Origin: Candidatus Nanopelagicales bacterium
Lineage (GTDB): Bacteria; Actinomycetota; Actinomycetes; S36-B12
Assembly (NCBI GenBank): GCA_018402235.1
Contig: JAGYJJ010000005.1
Span: 322,219 to 386,218 of the forward strand
Direction: 5' to 3'
Length of the DNA stretch: 64,000 bases
Below the pieces are notes generated by a model. The model made no database searches. It had not been told where the DNA came from and was given only the letters and a program-made list of their open reading frames with translations. Positions 37,327 through 45,286 of the stretch are shown piece after piece (positions within the stretch are counted from its first letter, which is position 1; each line of letters begins with the position of its first letter). The translations under genes and the position numbers were made by a program.

Positions 37327-38123
37327 ATGGGCCTGGGTACCGACGTCCGACTGTCGCGATTGTTCTCGCATCCGTCCGGCAACCTGTTCGGCATCGCTGT
37401 CGATCACTTCGTTGGTTACGGCAACGTTCGTGAAGGCGGATTGGCGAATCTTCCCGAGGCGGTCAACCGCTGCATCACGGCCAAGCCCGACACCATGACC
37501 ATGACCCCCGGGACCGCCAAGGGTTGCTGGCCGGCCCACGCGGGTAAGGCGTCGCTGATCATTCAGGCGTCGTATTGGACACCCGACGACCGGATTCGTG
37601 ATCGTCTCGCCACCGCCGCTGATGCCGTTCGGCTCGGTGCGGACGCGCTTGCGGTGGCGATCGGTGTTCGCGGGGAAACAGAAGGTGACTTCATCCGCTG
37701 GCTAGCCGATGCGGTGCGCGATGCAGCGCCGTACGAGTTGCCGGTGGTTGCCACACATTTATCCGCGCGACTACTCCGATGGCGTGAAGATCGTGTTCAC
37801 CCCCGAGGAGATCGCCTACGCAGTACGCGTGGGCATCGAGACCGGCGTGGACGTCATCAAGGTCGGCTATCCAGGTGATGAGAAGGCTTTCACAGAGATC
37901 ATCGATGCCTGTCCGGTGCCGGTGGTGATGGCCGGTGGGCCCAAGGAGCCCACCCTCGAAGGCGCCCTCGACCACATCGTGGCCGGGATGCGCGCAGGTG
38001 CCCGGGGTGCAGTGGTCGGGCCGCAACATCTGGGGTGAGGCGAACATGGAGCAGGCTGCTCGTGCGTATGCAGCGGTCATTCACGACGGCGCTAGCGCCG
38101 CTGAGGCCATCGCCCGCGCATGA
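37327..38123 (+). CDS. DhnA/class I aldolase-family enzyme, two frame breaks
   Basis: Class I (Schiff-base) aldolase of the DeoC/FbaB-like group. The N-terminal part (NLFGIAVDHFVGYGN...) is in the first frame. HIYPRDYSDG...DVIKVGYPGD, with the probable catalytic lysine, is in a second frame from about 37753. The C-terminal GRNIWGEANMEQAARAY is in a third frame from about 38021, where one C is extra. Repaired length about 265 residues. Its stop overlaps the kinase start (ATGA). It would cleave or form a phosphorylated sugar made by the kinase downstream. Confidence 0.8.
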
Positions 38124-39028
38124 TCATCGGCCTCGGTTGTCTGGCGCACGATCGCGTGCTGGTCACCGAGACGACCTGGGGCGCCGGAAAAGGCCGCATC
38201 ACCAGGCGACAAACACGTTTCGGGGGAAATGTTCGCAACGCCCTGGCTACCGTGGCTGCACTTGACTATCCGGCCGCGTATCTCGCCTCCGTTGGCACAT
38301 CGGCGCTCGGTAACGAAGCGATGGCCGATCTCACCGCACATCACATCGATACGCGCTTCATTGAGCGCGTTGAGGGCGCGGACCCAGTCACTTCGACACT
38401 CATCATCACCTCCGACGGTGAGCGGTACATCGCGTTCGACGATGCACCTTTGGCCATGACACCCTTGCCATCACAAACAACAGTTAACGACGCTGTGGGC
38501 TATACCGAGGTCCTGTTGGTCGATGCGCCCACGGCCCCTCCCAGGTCACGCGACGTGGTGACGCGGATACGTGAAGCCGGCATACCCGTTGTCTTGGACG
38601 CCGAGCGCGATCCTTCGCCCACCGTGCGCGCCCTCATTGACGCCGCCGATCATGTGGTGATCCCGTTAGCGTTCGGAGTCGAACTCACCGAGCGCGCGGA
38701 GCCCCGCGATATCGCAGCAGCACTGTGGAACGAGCATCGAAGCGCCATAGTTTTGACCGATGGCCCGCGCGGCTCGCACGCATTTGATCATCCCGATAAC
38801 GCCGTCCACGTTCCTGCGTTCACCGTCACGGCTGTGGACACGACCGGGTGCGGTGATGCGTTCCATGGTGCCTACGCCTGGGGTCTTGCCCGAGGCGACG
38901 ATCTTGTGACCCGAGTCGAGGTCGCCAGTGCAGCTGCGGCGGTTGTCGCCGCCCTCGGACCTGAAGCCAAGCGCGTTCCATCCCGCTCAGCGATCGAACA
39001 ATTCCTCGCTTCGAGGAACGCGACATGA
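38120..39028 (+). CDS. PfkB-family carbohydrate kinase
   Basis: A 302-residue ribokinase-fold protein. Substrate motif FGGNVRNALATVAAL lies near the N-terminus, and the ATP/anion-hole motif VDTTGCGDAFHGAY (catalytic Asp) near residue 245. It phosphorylates a sugar or nucleoside. It is translationally coupled both to the aldolase upstream and to the DUF1349 protein downstream by ATGA overlaps, pointing to a dedicated pathway in which the kinase product is the aldolase substrate. Confidence 0.88.
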   Translation: MIIGLGCLAHDRVLVTETTWGAGKGRITRRQTRFGGNVRNALATVAALDYPAAYLASVGTSALGNEAMADLTAHHIDTRFIERVEGADPVTSTLIITSDGERYIAFDDAPLAMTPLPSQTTVNDAVGYTEVLLVDAPTAPPRSRDVVTRIREAGIPVVLDAERDPSPTVRALIDAADHVVIPLAFGVELTERAEPRDIAAALWNEHRSAIVLTDGPRGSHAFDHPDNAVHVPAFTVTAVDTTGCGDAFHGAYAWGLARGDDLVTRVEVASAAAAVVAALGPEAKRVPSRSAIEQFLASRNAT

Positions 39029-39615
39029 CAGCAATCGGGTGGGGTTCTGGGATCTGGCTGCACGAACCACCTGAGCATCGAGTCGATGACGGCGAACTCA
39101 TCGTGACAACCGACCACGAATCCGACTTCTGGCGCTCAACTGGCTACGACTTCATCCACTACTCCGGCCACGGGCTGTTAATCGACTTCCCACCCAACAC
39201 CGCGATGGAGGTGGAGTTCTCTGCCGAGTGGACCCACGAGTTCGATCAAGCTGGGCTTCTCCTGCACGCCGACGAATCACACTGGGTCAAGGCGGGGGTT
39301 GAGTTCGCCGATGGAGTTCTCGGACTCGGTGCGGTGGTCACCGATGAAAAATCAGATTGGTCAGTGGGCCATGTTCCCGAGTGGATGGGTCAACGCATCC
39401 GCGTACGGGTGAGCCGCTCGCGAGATGCCATAACCGTCCGAGCGAAAACCGAAAGCGATCCGTGGCGACTTGTGCGGCTCGCACCGATAAATCCAGACCT
39501 CACCTGGCGCGCCGGACCGCTAGCGGCAAGTCCCACCCGCGCGGGACTTGAAGTCACGTTCCATTCGTGGGTTCGTGTACCGGCGGACGACGCCATTCAC
39601 GAGTCCAACCACTAG
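39025..39615 (+). CDS. DUF1349 concanavalin-like beta-sandwich protein
   Basis: A 196-residue protein without a signal peptide. DUF1349 features include FWRSTGYDFIHYSGH, EFDQAGLLLHADESHWVKAGVEF and RLAPINPDLTWRAGPLAASPTRAGLEVTF. These are lectin-like folds often encoded near sugar enzymes; a catalytic role is not shown. Coupled by ATGA to the PfkB kinase. Its stop overlaps the convergent hydrolase stop by four bases. Confidence 0.82.
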   Translation: MTAIGWGSGIWLHEPPEHRVDDGELIVTTDHESDFWRSTGYDFIHYSGHGLLIDFPPNTAMEVEFSAEWTHEFDQAGLLLHADESHWVKAGVEFADGVLGLGAVVTDEKSDWSVGHVPEWMGQRIRVRVSRSRDAITVRAKTESDPWRLVRLAPINPDLTWRAGPLAASPTRAGLEVTFHSWVRVPADDAIHESNH

Positions 39616-41000
39616 CGGGCCTGGATGATCACTGTGTTGGACCGGACATCCCCATCTTCTGTTCTGAATTGGACGGCGACCCTCTTGCCCGTTTTGCGCT
39701 CGTACTCAAAGGTGCCGTCTGCTGCAACCGTGCGTCGCGCGACAGCAGCGGTGAAACCCGTCTGTCCCGGGAACCGTAGGTAAGGCACGAGTTTCGTCCC
39801 CTCGGGTAAACCCGTTGTGACCCCCTCTACCTGGATCCGCCGGCCAGACCGCTCCCCCTCGATCACGATTTCCTTCTTAACGGCGCGCGAAAGGTCCGGA
39901 ATCCAGGGATTGGTCACACCCACCGTTGCTGGTAAGGCTGCCCACGCCGCGTTGATCGCAGGTGTTGCCGGGTTCATTTGCACACCGAGAAGGTCGAAGT
40001 CCACTGCCGTGAACTCGTACCACGCGGTTACTGCGATACCGAGTGCGCGCGAATCCTGAAAGGAGCAGGTCAGGAGCGCAGCCCCATCGGCATCCGACCA
40101 CGCAGTCTTGGGCCGCGGGCCCGGTCCGGCAAGACCGAAGTTCACTTCGGTATCCCAGATCGGCTTGACGGTGCTCCACGCCGCCTTGGTGCCAGCGCGG
40201 AGAAGTGCCCGTTGCCAGCGGATGATGTCGTCCACCCGCTGCTCGCATGCCTGAGCCACCGTTGGTCCAGCATCGGCAGCCGGGTACGTGTGGATCGACC
40301 AGGCGTCGAGAGCTGCGAGGGTGTCCGGCGACAACTCAGCGATCATCGCCTCGGTGAAGCGGGGACCACTTGCGAGTCGGGTAGTCACGGATGGCGCTAA
40401 CGTGATCGAGGTCGTACCTATTTCTTCAACTGCAATACGCGTCATCTCTGCCATTTGTTGCGGCGTTCCGGTCCAGAACGTCTGCAAGTTAGCTTCGTTC
40501 CAGATTTCGTAGGCACCGATCCGACTGCCGTACCGCTGCACCAGCGCGCGCACGTATTCACGCCACGTGTTGATGTCCGCAGGTGGACTCGCGGTGCCCG
40601 CACCCCACCGCGGGTCGCCCGCGTTTGGGTCGGCAGCGGCCCACTGCGGCGTCAGACCCAGCACCATGATCGGCTTGGCGCCCCAGGACTCCACCTGTTC
40701 GATGCGTCGGTCCAAGATTCTGAAGTCGAAAGCACCGCGCGCCGGGTTCACATCGCGCCAGGCCACTTTCATGTCCCACAGGCGGAAGTAATTCGCAGCC
40801 GGGGGCTGAAGACCTTCAAGGCCTGCGTTCCAACCCACCTCCGGACCGGCCGAAAGGGCTGGGGTGAACGGTCCGTTTCCTTGTGCCCACAGTTGTTGGA
40901 AGCCACTCGCTTCATCGGTGGTGATGATGGTGGCCGAATGGGCGGGGTTGGCGGTGGATCGCCAGGCCCAACGCAAGAGCAACGGACGACGCAGCAGCAA
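39612..41000 (-). CDS. Exported clan-A glycoside hydrolase-like protein, N-terminal frame break
   Basis: TIM-barrel hydrolase resembling GH39/GH5-type enzymes. AYEIWNEANLQTFW carries the acid/base glutamate and IWDTEVNFG the nucleophile, separated by about 150 residues as expected. A C-terminal beta domain (about 110 residues, VARRTVAADGTFEYERKTGKRVAV) follows. The longest frame starts at TTG 41000, but a good signal sequence (TVIAAASSVALALGLA) lies in another frame, entering the barrel frame near 40959. The true start is therefore probably around 41010-41030. Substrate unknown; it lies beside sugar-kinase genes. Confidence 0.75.
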   Translation of the reverse strand: MLLRRPLLLRWAWRSTANPAHSATIITTDEASGFQQLWAQGNGPFTPALSAGPEVGWNAGLEGLQPPAANYFRLWDMKVAWRDVNPARGAFDFRILDRRIEQVESWGAKPIMVLGLTPQWAAADPNAGDPRWGAGTASPPADINTWREYVRALVQRYGSRIGAYEIWNEANLQTFWTGTPQQMAEMTRIAVEEIGTTSITLAPSVTTRLASGPRFTEAMIAELSPDTLAALDAWSIHTYPAADAGPTVAQACEQRVDDIIRWQRALLRAGTKAAWSTVKPIWDTEVNFGLAGPGPRPKTAWSDADGAALLTCSFQDSRALGIAVTAWYEFTAVDFDLLGVQMNPATPAINAAWAALPATVGVTNPWIPDLSRAVKKEIVIEGERSGRRIQVEGVTTGLPEGTKLVPYLRFPGQTGFTAAVARRTVAADGTFEYERKTGKRVAVQFRTEDGDVRSNTVIIQAR

Positions 41001-41093
41001 TGACGGTGCGGAAATTGGGGAAGGCGCATACCTCCAGGCTACGTCACCAAGCTGGCTGCCCTAACCGCGCTCGATAATCAGCTAAGTACATCC

Positions 41094-41147
41094 AAACCTG
41101 CAGTTTCCGTCAGATCAGGGGCAAGTTTTGACGCAAAGTGCAGGTTT
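41094..41147. terminator. Long imperfect hairpin downstream of tRNA-Arg(ACG)
   Basis: 19-bp arms (41094-41112 and 41129-41147) with two mismatches and a 16-nt loop; the outer part is AAACCTGCA/TGCAGGTTT. On the minus strand it begins 15 bases after the tRNA 3' end. It also lies upstream of the glycoside hydrolase. Role as terminator is inferred from position. Confidence 0.65.
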
Positions 41148-41162
41148 CGGCGAATTAATACG

Positions 41163-41238
41163 TGGCGCGCCCGGAGAGATTCGAACTCCCAACCTTCTGA
41201 TCCGTAGTCAGATGCTCTATCCGTTGAGCTACGGGCGC
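41163..41238 (-). tRNA. tRNA-Arg (anticodon ACG)
   Basis: The acceptor GCGCCCG pairs with CGGGCGC, the anticodon loop is CTACGGA, the T loop TTCGAAT, and CCA is encoded at 41165-41163. A34 of this tRNA is the target of TadA, whose gene is at 22.5 kb. Confidence 0.95.
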
Positions 41239-41308
41239 TCGCGCCCCTGGCGTGAAGCGCAGCGGGAAGTCTAGCCGGGCCGTTCCGGGTGCGGATTAGC
41301 CGGCCACG

Positions 41309-41780
41309 ATGCACACTCGTCGCATGGAAAACACCTCCGAGGCCATAGATCCCTCGCGCCGCGCGTTCCTCGTGGGCATGTGCGGGGCGGCCGCCCTCAC
41401 CGCCGGCGGACTGGGCACCGCGCTCCTAGCCGACGACGCCATGGCCGCATCCGGCATCAGGCGCCGCAAGAACGGAACCGTCGTCGTCAATGTCGACAAG
41501 GTGCCCGCCTTACGCCGAGACAACTCCCGCGTCCTACTGGGAAACGTGAAGCGAACCCCGGTAGCCATCGTCCGGCAAGGCGACACCTACACACGCGCTC
41601 AACCTGCGTTGTACGCATCAGGGCGCACCAGTCAATCCTGATCCAGCTGGTTGGCGCTGTCCTTTGCACGGATCGCAATTCGCTCTCGATGGCGATCTGG
41701 AGCGAGGCCCGGCACTCTCACCACTGGCGGAATATTCGTCGCGGTGGAACGCGCGTAAGCGCCGCTTGATCGTCGGCTGA
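41309..41780 (+). CDS. Tat-exported Rieske [2Fe-2S] protein, frame break near 41593
   Basis: Starts at ATG 41309 (or ATG 41324). The Tat motif DPSRRAFLVGM is followed by a hydrophobic stretch ending AMA. The first frame ends early at 41641. Removing one base near 41593 continues as ALNLRCTHQGAPV, WRCPLHGSQFALDG and GPALSPLAEY to a TGA at 41780. CTHQG and CPLHGS are the two Cys-His boxes of a Rieske cluster. Repaired length is about 156 residues. It is a small exported electron carrier, common in Actinobacteria; partner not visible. The Rieske half is missed by simple ORF calling. Confidence 0.83.
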
Positions 41781-41804
41781 CAATCTCGACAGCGCCGGAT
41801 CGTG

Positions 41805-41897
41805 TGGCGGAGGTGGAGGGATTTGAACCCTCGAGGGAGCTTTAAACTCCCAACCCGCTTAGCAGGCGGGCGCCATAGGCCACTAGGCGACACCTCC
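41805..41897 (-). tRNA. tRNA-Ser (anticodon GCT)
   Basis: Class II tRNA. The acceptor GGAGGTG pairs with CACCTCC, the anticodon loop is CTGCTAA, a long variable arm is present, the T loop is TTCAAAT and CCA is encoded. Confidence 0.95.
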
Positions 41898-41965
41898 GTG
41901 CTGACCGCTTTTGGATTTCCCCATCCACCGACAGCCGGGAAAGGCTATCGGGCAGACTTGCGTCC

Positions 41966-42718
41966 GTGACAACCACGTTGGCGATCGACTGCGGAGGCGG
42001 TGGCCTCAAGGCATCGGTGCTCGACGAAACCGGCACTATGCGCGCGCAACCGGTGCGTGTTCCCACTCCTTACCCGCTGCCACCGTCGTTGTTCGTCAAA
42101 ACGCTCACCGAACTCTCCGAGCAATTGCCCAAAGCAGATCGCGCAACGGTCGGAATGCCCGGGATGATCCGCCACGGAGTGGTGGTCACCACCCCGCACT
42201 ACATAACTCGATCTGGTCCACGCACGCGCATCGATCCGGAGTTGGTGCCGCAGTGGGAGGGCTTCGATGCAGAGGCGGCTTTGTCCGATGCGCTCGGTAT
42301 TCCCGCACGCGTGTTGAACGATGCTGAAGTGCACGGCGCTGGAGTTGTCGCGGGCCAAGGTCTGGAACTGGTTCTCACCCTCGGCACCGGTCTGGGATGC
42401 GCGATCTTTGATGGGGGCCGTCTTGCTCCGCATCTGGAAATGTCGCAGGCCCCTGTCCGCTGGGGCTTGAGTTACGACAACTACATCGGCGAGCACGAAC
42501 GAAAGCGACTCGGTGATGCCCTGTGGTCGCGGCGCATCGGGCGCGTTGTCGATGTACTTCGTCCGGTGTTCTTGTGGGATCGGCTTTACCTCGGCGGCGG
42601 AAACGCGCGCCATATCACTCCAACCGTGCTGGCCAAACTCGGCGACGAAGTTGTCATCGTCCCGAACTCTGCCGCACTCGCCGGTGGCGCGCGGGCATGG
42701 CAACTGCAGACCGACTAA
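41966..42718 (+). CDS. ROK-family glucokinase, polyphosphate-glucokinase type
   Basis: A 250-residue actin-fold kinase. Phosphate-1 motif LAIDCGGGGLKASVLD, GMPGMIRHG, catalytic NDAEVHGAG, TLGTGLGCAIFDGG and the late YIGEHERKRLG helix match actinobacterial polyphosphate/ATP glucokinases (PPGK). It phosphorylates glucose in the cytoplasm, possibly using polyphosphate. GTG start at 41966. The 3' end overlaps the EamA gene by 22 bp. Confidence 0.82.
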   Translation: MTTTLAIDCGGGGLKASVLDETGTMRAQPVRVPTPYPLPPSLFVKTLTELSEQLPKADRATVGMPGMIRHGVVVTTPHYITRSGPRTRIDPELVPQWEGFDAEAALSDALGIPARVLNDAEVHGAGVVAGQGLELVLTLGTGLGCAIFDGGRLAPHLEMSQAPVRWGLSYDNYIGEHERKRLGDALWSRRIGRVVDVLRPVFLWDRLYLGGGNARHITPTVLAKLGDEVVIVPNSAALAGGARAWQLQTD

Positions 42719-43752
42719 AACCCGCCAACCCACCGAAGCCCCGCAACCCACAGACCGTGGGCGTGGTGATGTACCTGGTCGCCGCATTCTTGTTCGCGGT
42801 CAACGGTGTTCTAGCGAAGTCTGCAATCGAGGTTGGCCTGTCGCCGCTTCGGCTGACCGAATTGCGTAACGCGGGTTCGATGGTGCTGTTGGTGATCGTG
42901 GTCTTGATCGTGCGCCCGCGTGCCTTCCGAGTTACCAAAAGGGAGATCCCCTTCTTGGTCGCCTATGGAGTTATCGCTTTCACGTTGGTGCAGTTCTTGT
43001 ACTTCTTCACCATCTCAAGGCTGCCGGTGGGAATCGGGACGCTGCTCGCCTTCTTAGCGCCGATCGTGGTTGCGCTTTACGTCAAGTTTTTTCGCAAGCA
43101 ACCGGTGCGTGATCGCATTTGGCTGGCAATCGCGCTGACACTCATCGGTCTGGCCTTGATGGCGCAGGTATGGCTCGGGGCAACACTCGACGCCGTCGGT
43201 GTGGCCGCGGGATTGCTACTCGCATTCGCCTTAGCGCTCTATTGGATTCTTGGTGAGTCCGGCCAAAGTCACCGCGATGCGCTATCGCTGACGATGTGGG
43301 GCTTCATCTTTTCCACCATCACCTGGTCGATCATCGCGCCATGGACGAGCTTCCCGTACGAAATCCTCGGTCGCACTGCCGCACCTATGGTCGATGGGTG
43401 GCCAGGAATTCCGGTGTGGTTGATCATGACGCTCGGCGTTGTCCTGGGAACCGTCACGCCGTTCTTACTGGTACTCGGCTCACTGCGACGCCTGGGTGCA
43501 GCGCGGTCAGGCATCATCGGGACCACCGAGCCGGTGTGGGCTGCTCTGCTAGCCATGGCACTTCTCGGTGAAATGCTCACTCCCATCCAGGGCATTGGTG
43601 GCCTCATCGTCGTTGCCGGAATCATCGTCGCCGAGACAGCGCGACCTCAACAGATCACAACCGGGGAGTTCCCGGTTCCGCAAGAACCTGACGCACTCGA
43701 CGACGAGTTCGACGAGTTCGACGACGGGCCGGTGGCGGAGCCACGTCCCTAA
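42697..43752 (+). CDS. EamA/DMT-family transporter
   Basis: About 351 residues with ten hydrophobic segments in two five-helix EamA halves. The second half ends GIIGTTEPVWAALLAMALLGE, a hallmark of the family. The acidic C-terminal tail (DALDDEFDEFDDG) is cytoplasmic. It is probably a metabolite or amino acid exporter; substrate unknown. The ATG at 42697 lies inside the kinase gene end, so the two are coupled. The 22-bp repeat array starts 7 bp after its stop. Confidence 0.85.
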   Translation: MATADRLKPANPPKPRNPQTVGVVMYLVAAFLFAVNGVLAKSAIEVGLSPLRLTELRNAGSMVLLVIVVLIVRPRAFRVTKREIPFLVAYGVIAFTLVQFLYFFTISRLPVGIGTLLAFLAPIVVALYVKFFRKQPVRDRIWLAIALTLIGLALMAQVWLGATLDAVGVAAGLLLAFALALYWILGESGQSHRDALSLTMWGFIFSTITWSIIAPWTSFPYEILGRTAAPMVDGWPGIPVWLIMTLGVVLGTVTPFLLVLGSLRRLGAARSGIIGTTEPVWAALLAMALLGEMLTPIQGIGGLIVVAGIIVAETARPQQITTGEFPVPQEPDALDDEFDEFDDGPVAEPRP

Positions 43753-43758
43753 CAACGC

Positions 43759-43928
43759 AGGTTCGTTGTTCCCTGCGGGGAGGTTCGTTGTTCCCTGCGG
43801 GGAGGTTCGCCGGTCCACGCGGGGAGGTTCGCGGATTCCCGCGGGGAGGTTCGTTGTTCCCTGCGGGGAGGTTCGCGGGTCCACGCGGGGAGGTTCGCGG
43901 GTCCACGCGGGGAGGTTCGCCGGTTAGG
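43759..43928 (+). repeat. 22-bp tandem repeat array, locus 1 (eight units)
   Basis: AGGTTCG recurs at 43759, 43781, 43803, 43825, 43847, 43869, 43891 and 43913, an exact 22-bp period. The unit is a constant GCGGGGAGGTTCG plus nine variable bases of four kinds: TTGTTCCCT, CCGGTCCAC, CGGATTCCC and CGGGTCCAC. Since 22 is not a multiple of three, it is not coding. It fills the gap between the convergent EamA and LacI genes. A second array with the same core occurs at 61.8 kb. Confidence 0.95.
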
Positions 43929-45012
43929 GGCGGATGAGGCTGGATTCGCGCACGATCAGGTACGACGGGACGACGTGAACGCGGGGTTCACGATCAGCGC
44001 TTGCCGGACCTTCGGCGGCGTCGTCGTCTGCGATTCGCTCGAACAGCAATTCGGCGGCGCGAACGCCAATGGCCCGAGGGTCTTGCGCCACAACGGTTAT
44101 CGCCGGGTCGAGCATGTCGGCCAACGCGAAATCGTCGTAGCCCACCAGCGCGATCTGGTGGTGGAGATCCGCTTCGCGCAGGGCACGGAAAACTCCCATG
44201 GCAAGAAGATTTTGCGCGGCGAAAATCGCAGTTGGCCGCTCACCTGTCGCCAACAATCGACGTATGACATCGGTTGCAGCGTCGGCGTTGTGCAGGTTGC
44301 GGTGCACCCACTCCTGATGCACCGCGAGCCCGGCACCCGAGAGCGCGTCCAGATATCCCTCGTAGCGTTCCTGGGCGGTATCCAGGCGCAAACTGCCGCC
44401 GAGGAAGGCGATGTCGCGATGTCCGGCATCGAGCAGGTGGCGCACACCCTCGCGCGCGCCTTCTCGGTTGTTCGTCAAGACGCAATCGGCGGCCACGCCC
44501 CGGGGTGCACGATCGACGAACACCCAGGGCACGCCGATATTGCGTTCATTCCACAGTGCATTCTGATCGACTCCCGAGGGGACCACCACGAGTCCGTCGA
44601 CCCTGCGTGAGGTGAAGGCGCGCACGACATCGCGCTCGCGGACGGGGTCCTCGGCAATGCTCGCGGTCAGGACCGCCATGTTGCGACCGCGCGCGGCCTC
44701 CTCGACGCCGGCATGCACCGCCGCCGAGAACTCATTGGCAACGTCCTCGACCATGAGCCCGACGGTGGAGGTGCGTCGGTCGGCCCGCCGGAGGTTGCTG
44801 GCGGTGAAGTCGGGGCGGTAGTCGAGTTGATCGGCCGCTCGCTGCACCTTCGAGACCAGCGCGGTCGAAACACCGGGCTCACGATTGATGACGCGTGAAA
44901 CCGTTTTCAGGCTGACCCCGGCGAGGGCCGCGACGTCCCGCATCGTGGAACGTCGATGGGGCAACGCAGGAGGTTGTGAAGACCCCCCTTGTGACAACGT
45001 TGTCATCCCCAC
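43924..45012 (-). CDS. LacI-family regulator of the sugar ABC operon
   Basis: A 362-residue protein. Helix-turn-helix with hinge (MRDVAALAGVSLKTVSRVINREPGVS) at residues ~24-50, periplasmic-binding-like effector domain to the end (VGYDDFALADMLDPAITVVAQDP). It represses transport and catabolic genes until a sugar binds. The open frame starts at 45012, but its first codons overlap a perfect operator; a start nearer residue 19-24 is possible. It is divergent from the sugar-binding lipoprotein, with two matching operators between and at its own start. Confidence 0.88.
   Translation of the reverse strand: MGMTTLSQGGSSQPPALPHRRSTMRDVAALAGVSLKTVSRVINREPGVSTALVSKVQRAADQLDYRPDFTASNLRRADRRTSTVGLMVEDVANEFSAAVHAGVEEAARGRNMAVLTASIAEDPVRERDVVRAFTSRRVDGLVVVPSGVDQNALWNERNIGVPWVFVDRAPRGVAADCVLTNNREGAREGVRHLLDAGHRDIAFLGGSLRLDTAQERYEGYLDALSGAGLAVHQEWVHRNLHNADAATDVIRRLLATGERPTAIFAAQNLLAMGVFRALREADLHHQIALVGYDDFALADMLDPAITVVAQDPRAIGVRAAELLFERIADDDAAEGPASADREPRVHVVPSYLIVRESSLIRP
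44992..45005. promoter_or_regulatory. LacI-type operator O1
   Basis: The perfect 14-bp palindrome TGACAACGTTGTCA overlaps the beginning of the regulator gene itself, pointing to autorepression. The central CG and flanking TGACAA match the common LacI-family operator pattern. Confidence 0.8.
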
Positions 45013-45095
45013 CTTCCCCGTCGCCGATCGGGCAATTCAGTCCGAAGTCGGTCATATTCGGTCACCGGAACCGTGTCTTACCGGATTACATGCCG

Positions 45096-45107
45096 GACAA
45101 CGTTGTC
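45096..45107. promoter_or_regulatory. LacI-type operator O2
   Basis: The perfect 12-bp palindrome GACAACGTTGTC shares the core of O1, 104 bp away and about 180 bp upstream of the sugar-binding lipoprotein gene. Two such sites could allow looping or separate control of the divergent promoters. Confidence 0.8.
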
Positions 45108-45286
45108 ATCGAATTCCGGGGAGGTAAAGAGCCCCCGCGCGACGAATGCGCAGCAAAGCCGTAACGGTTACGTAACGAGTAGCGCGCCAGGACTGGCGCG
45201 GCAGGCCTCGGACCCGTAGAAAGACATTAGTAAGAGTCGGCCTTCCGGTCGATCACTGCACTATCAACCCCTCGAAGGGAAAACAT

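Noticed and set aside
43759..43928. 22-bp array as a CRISPR
   Set aside because: Constant and variable parts are 13 and 9 bp, far below CRISPR repeat and spacer lengths; variable parts recur, and no cas genes are present.
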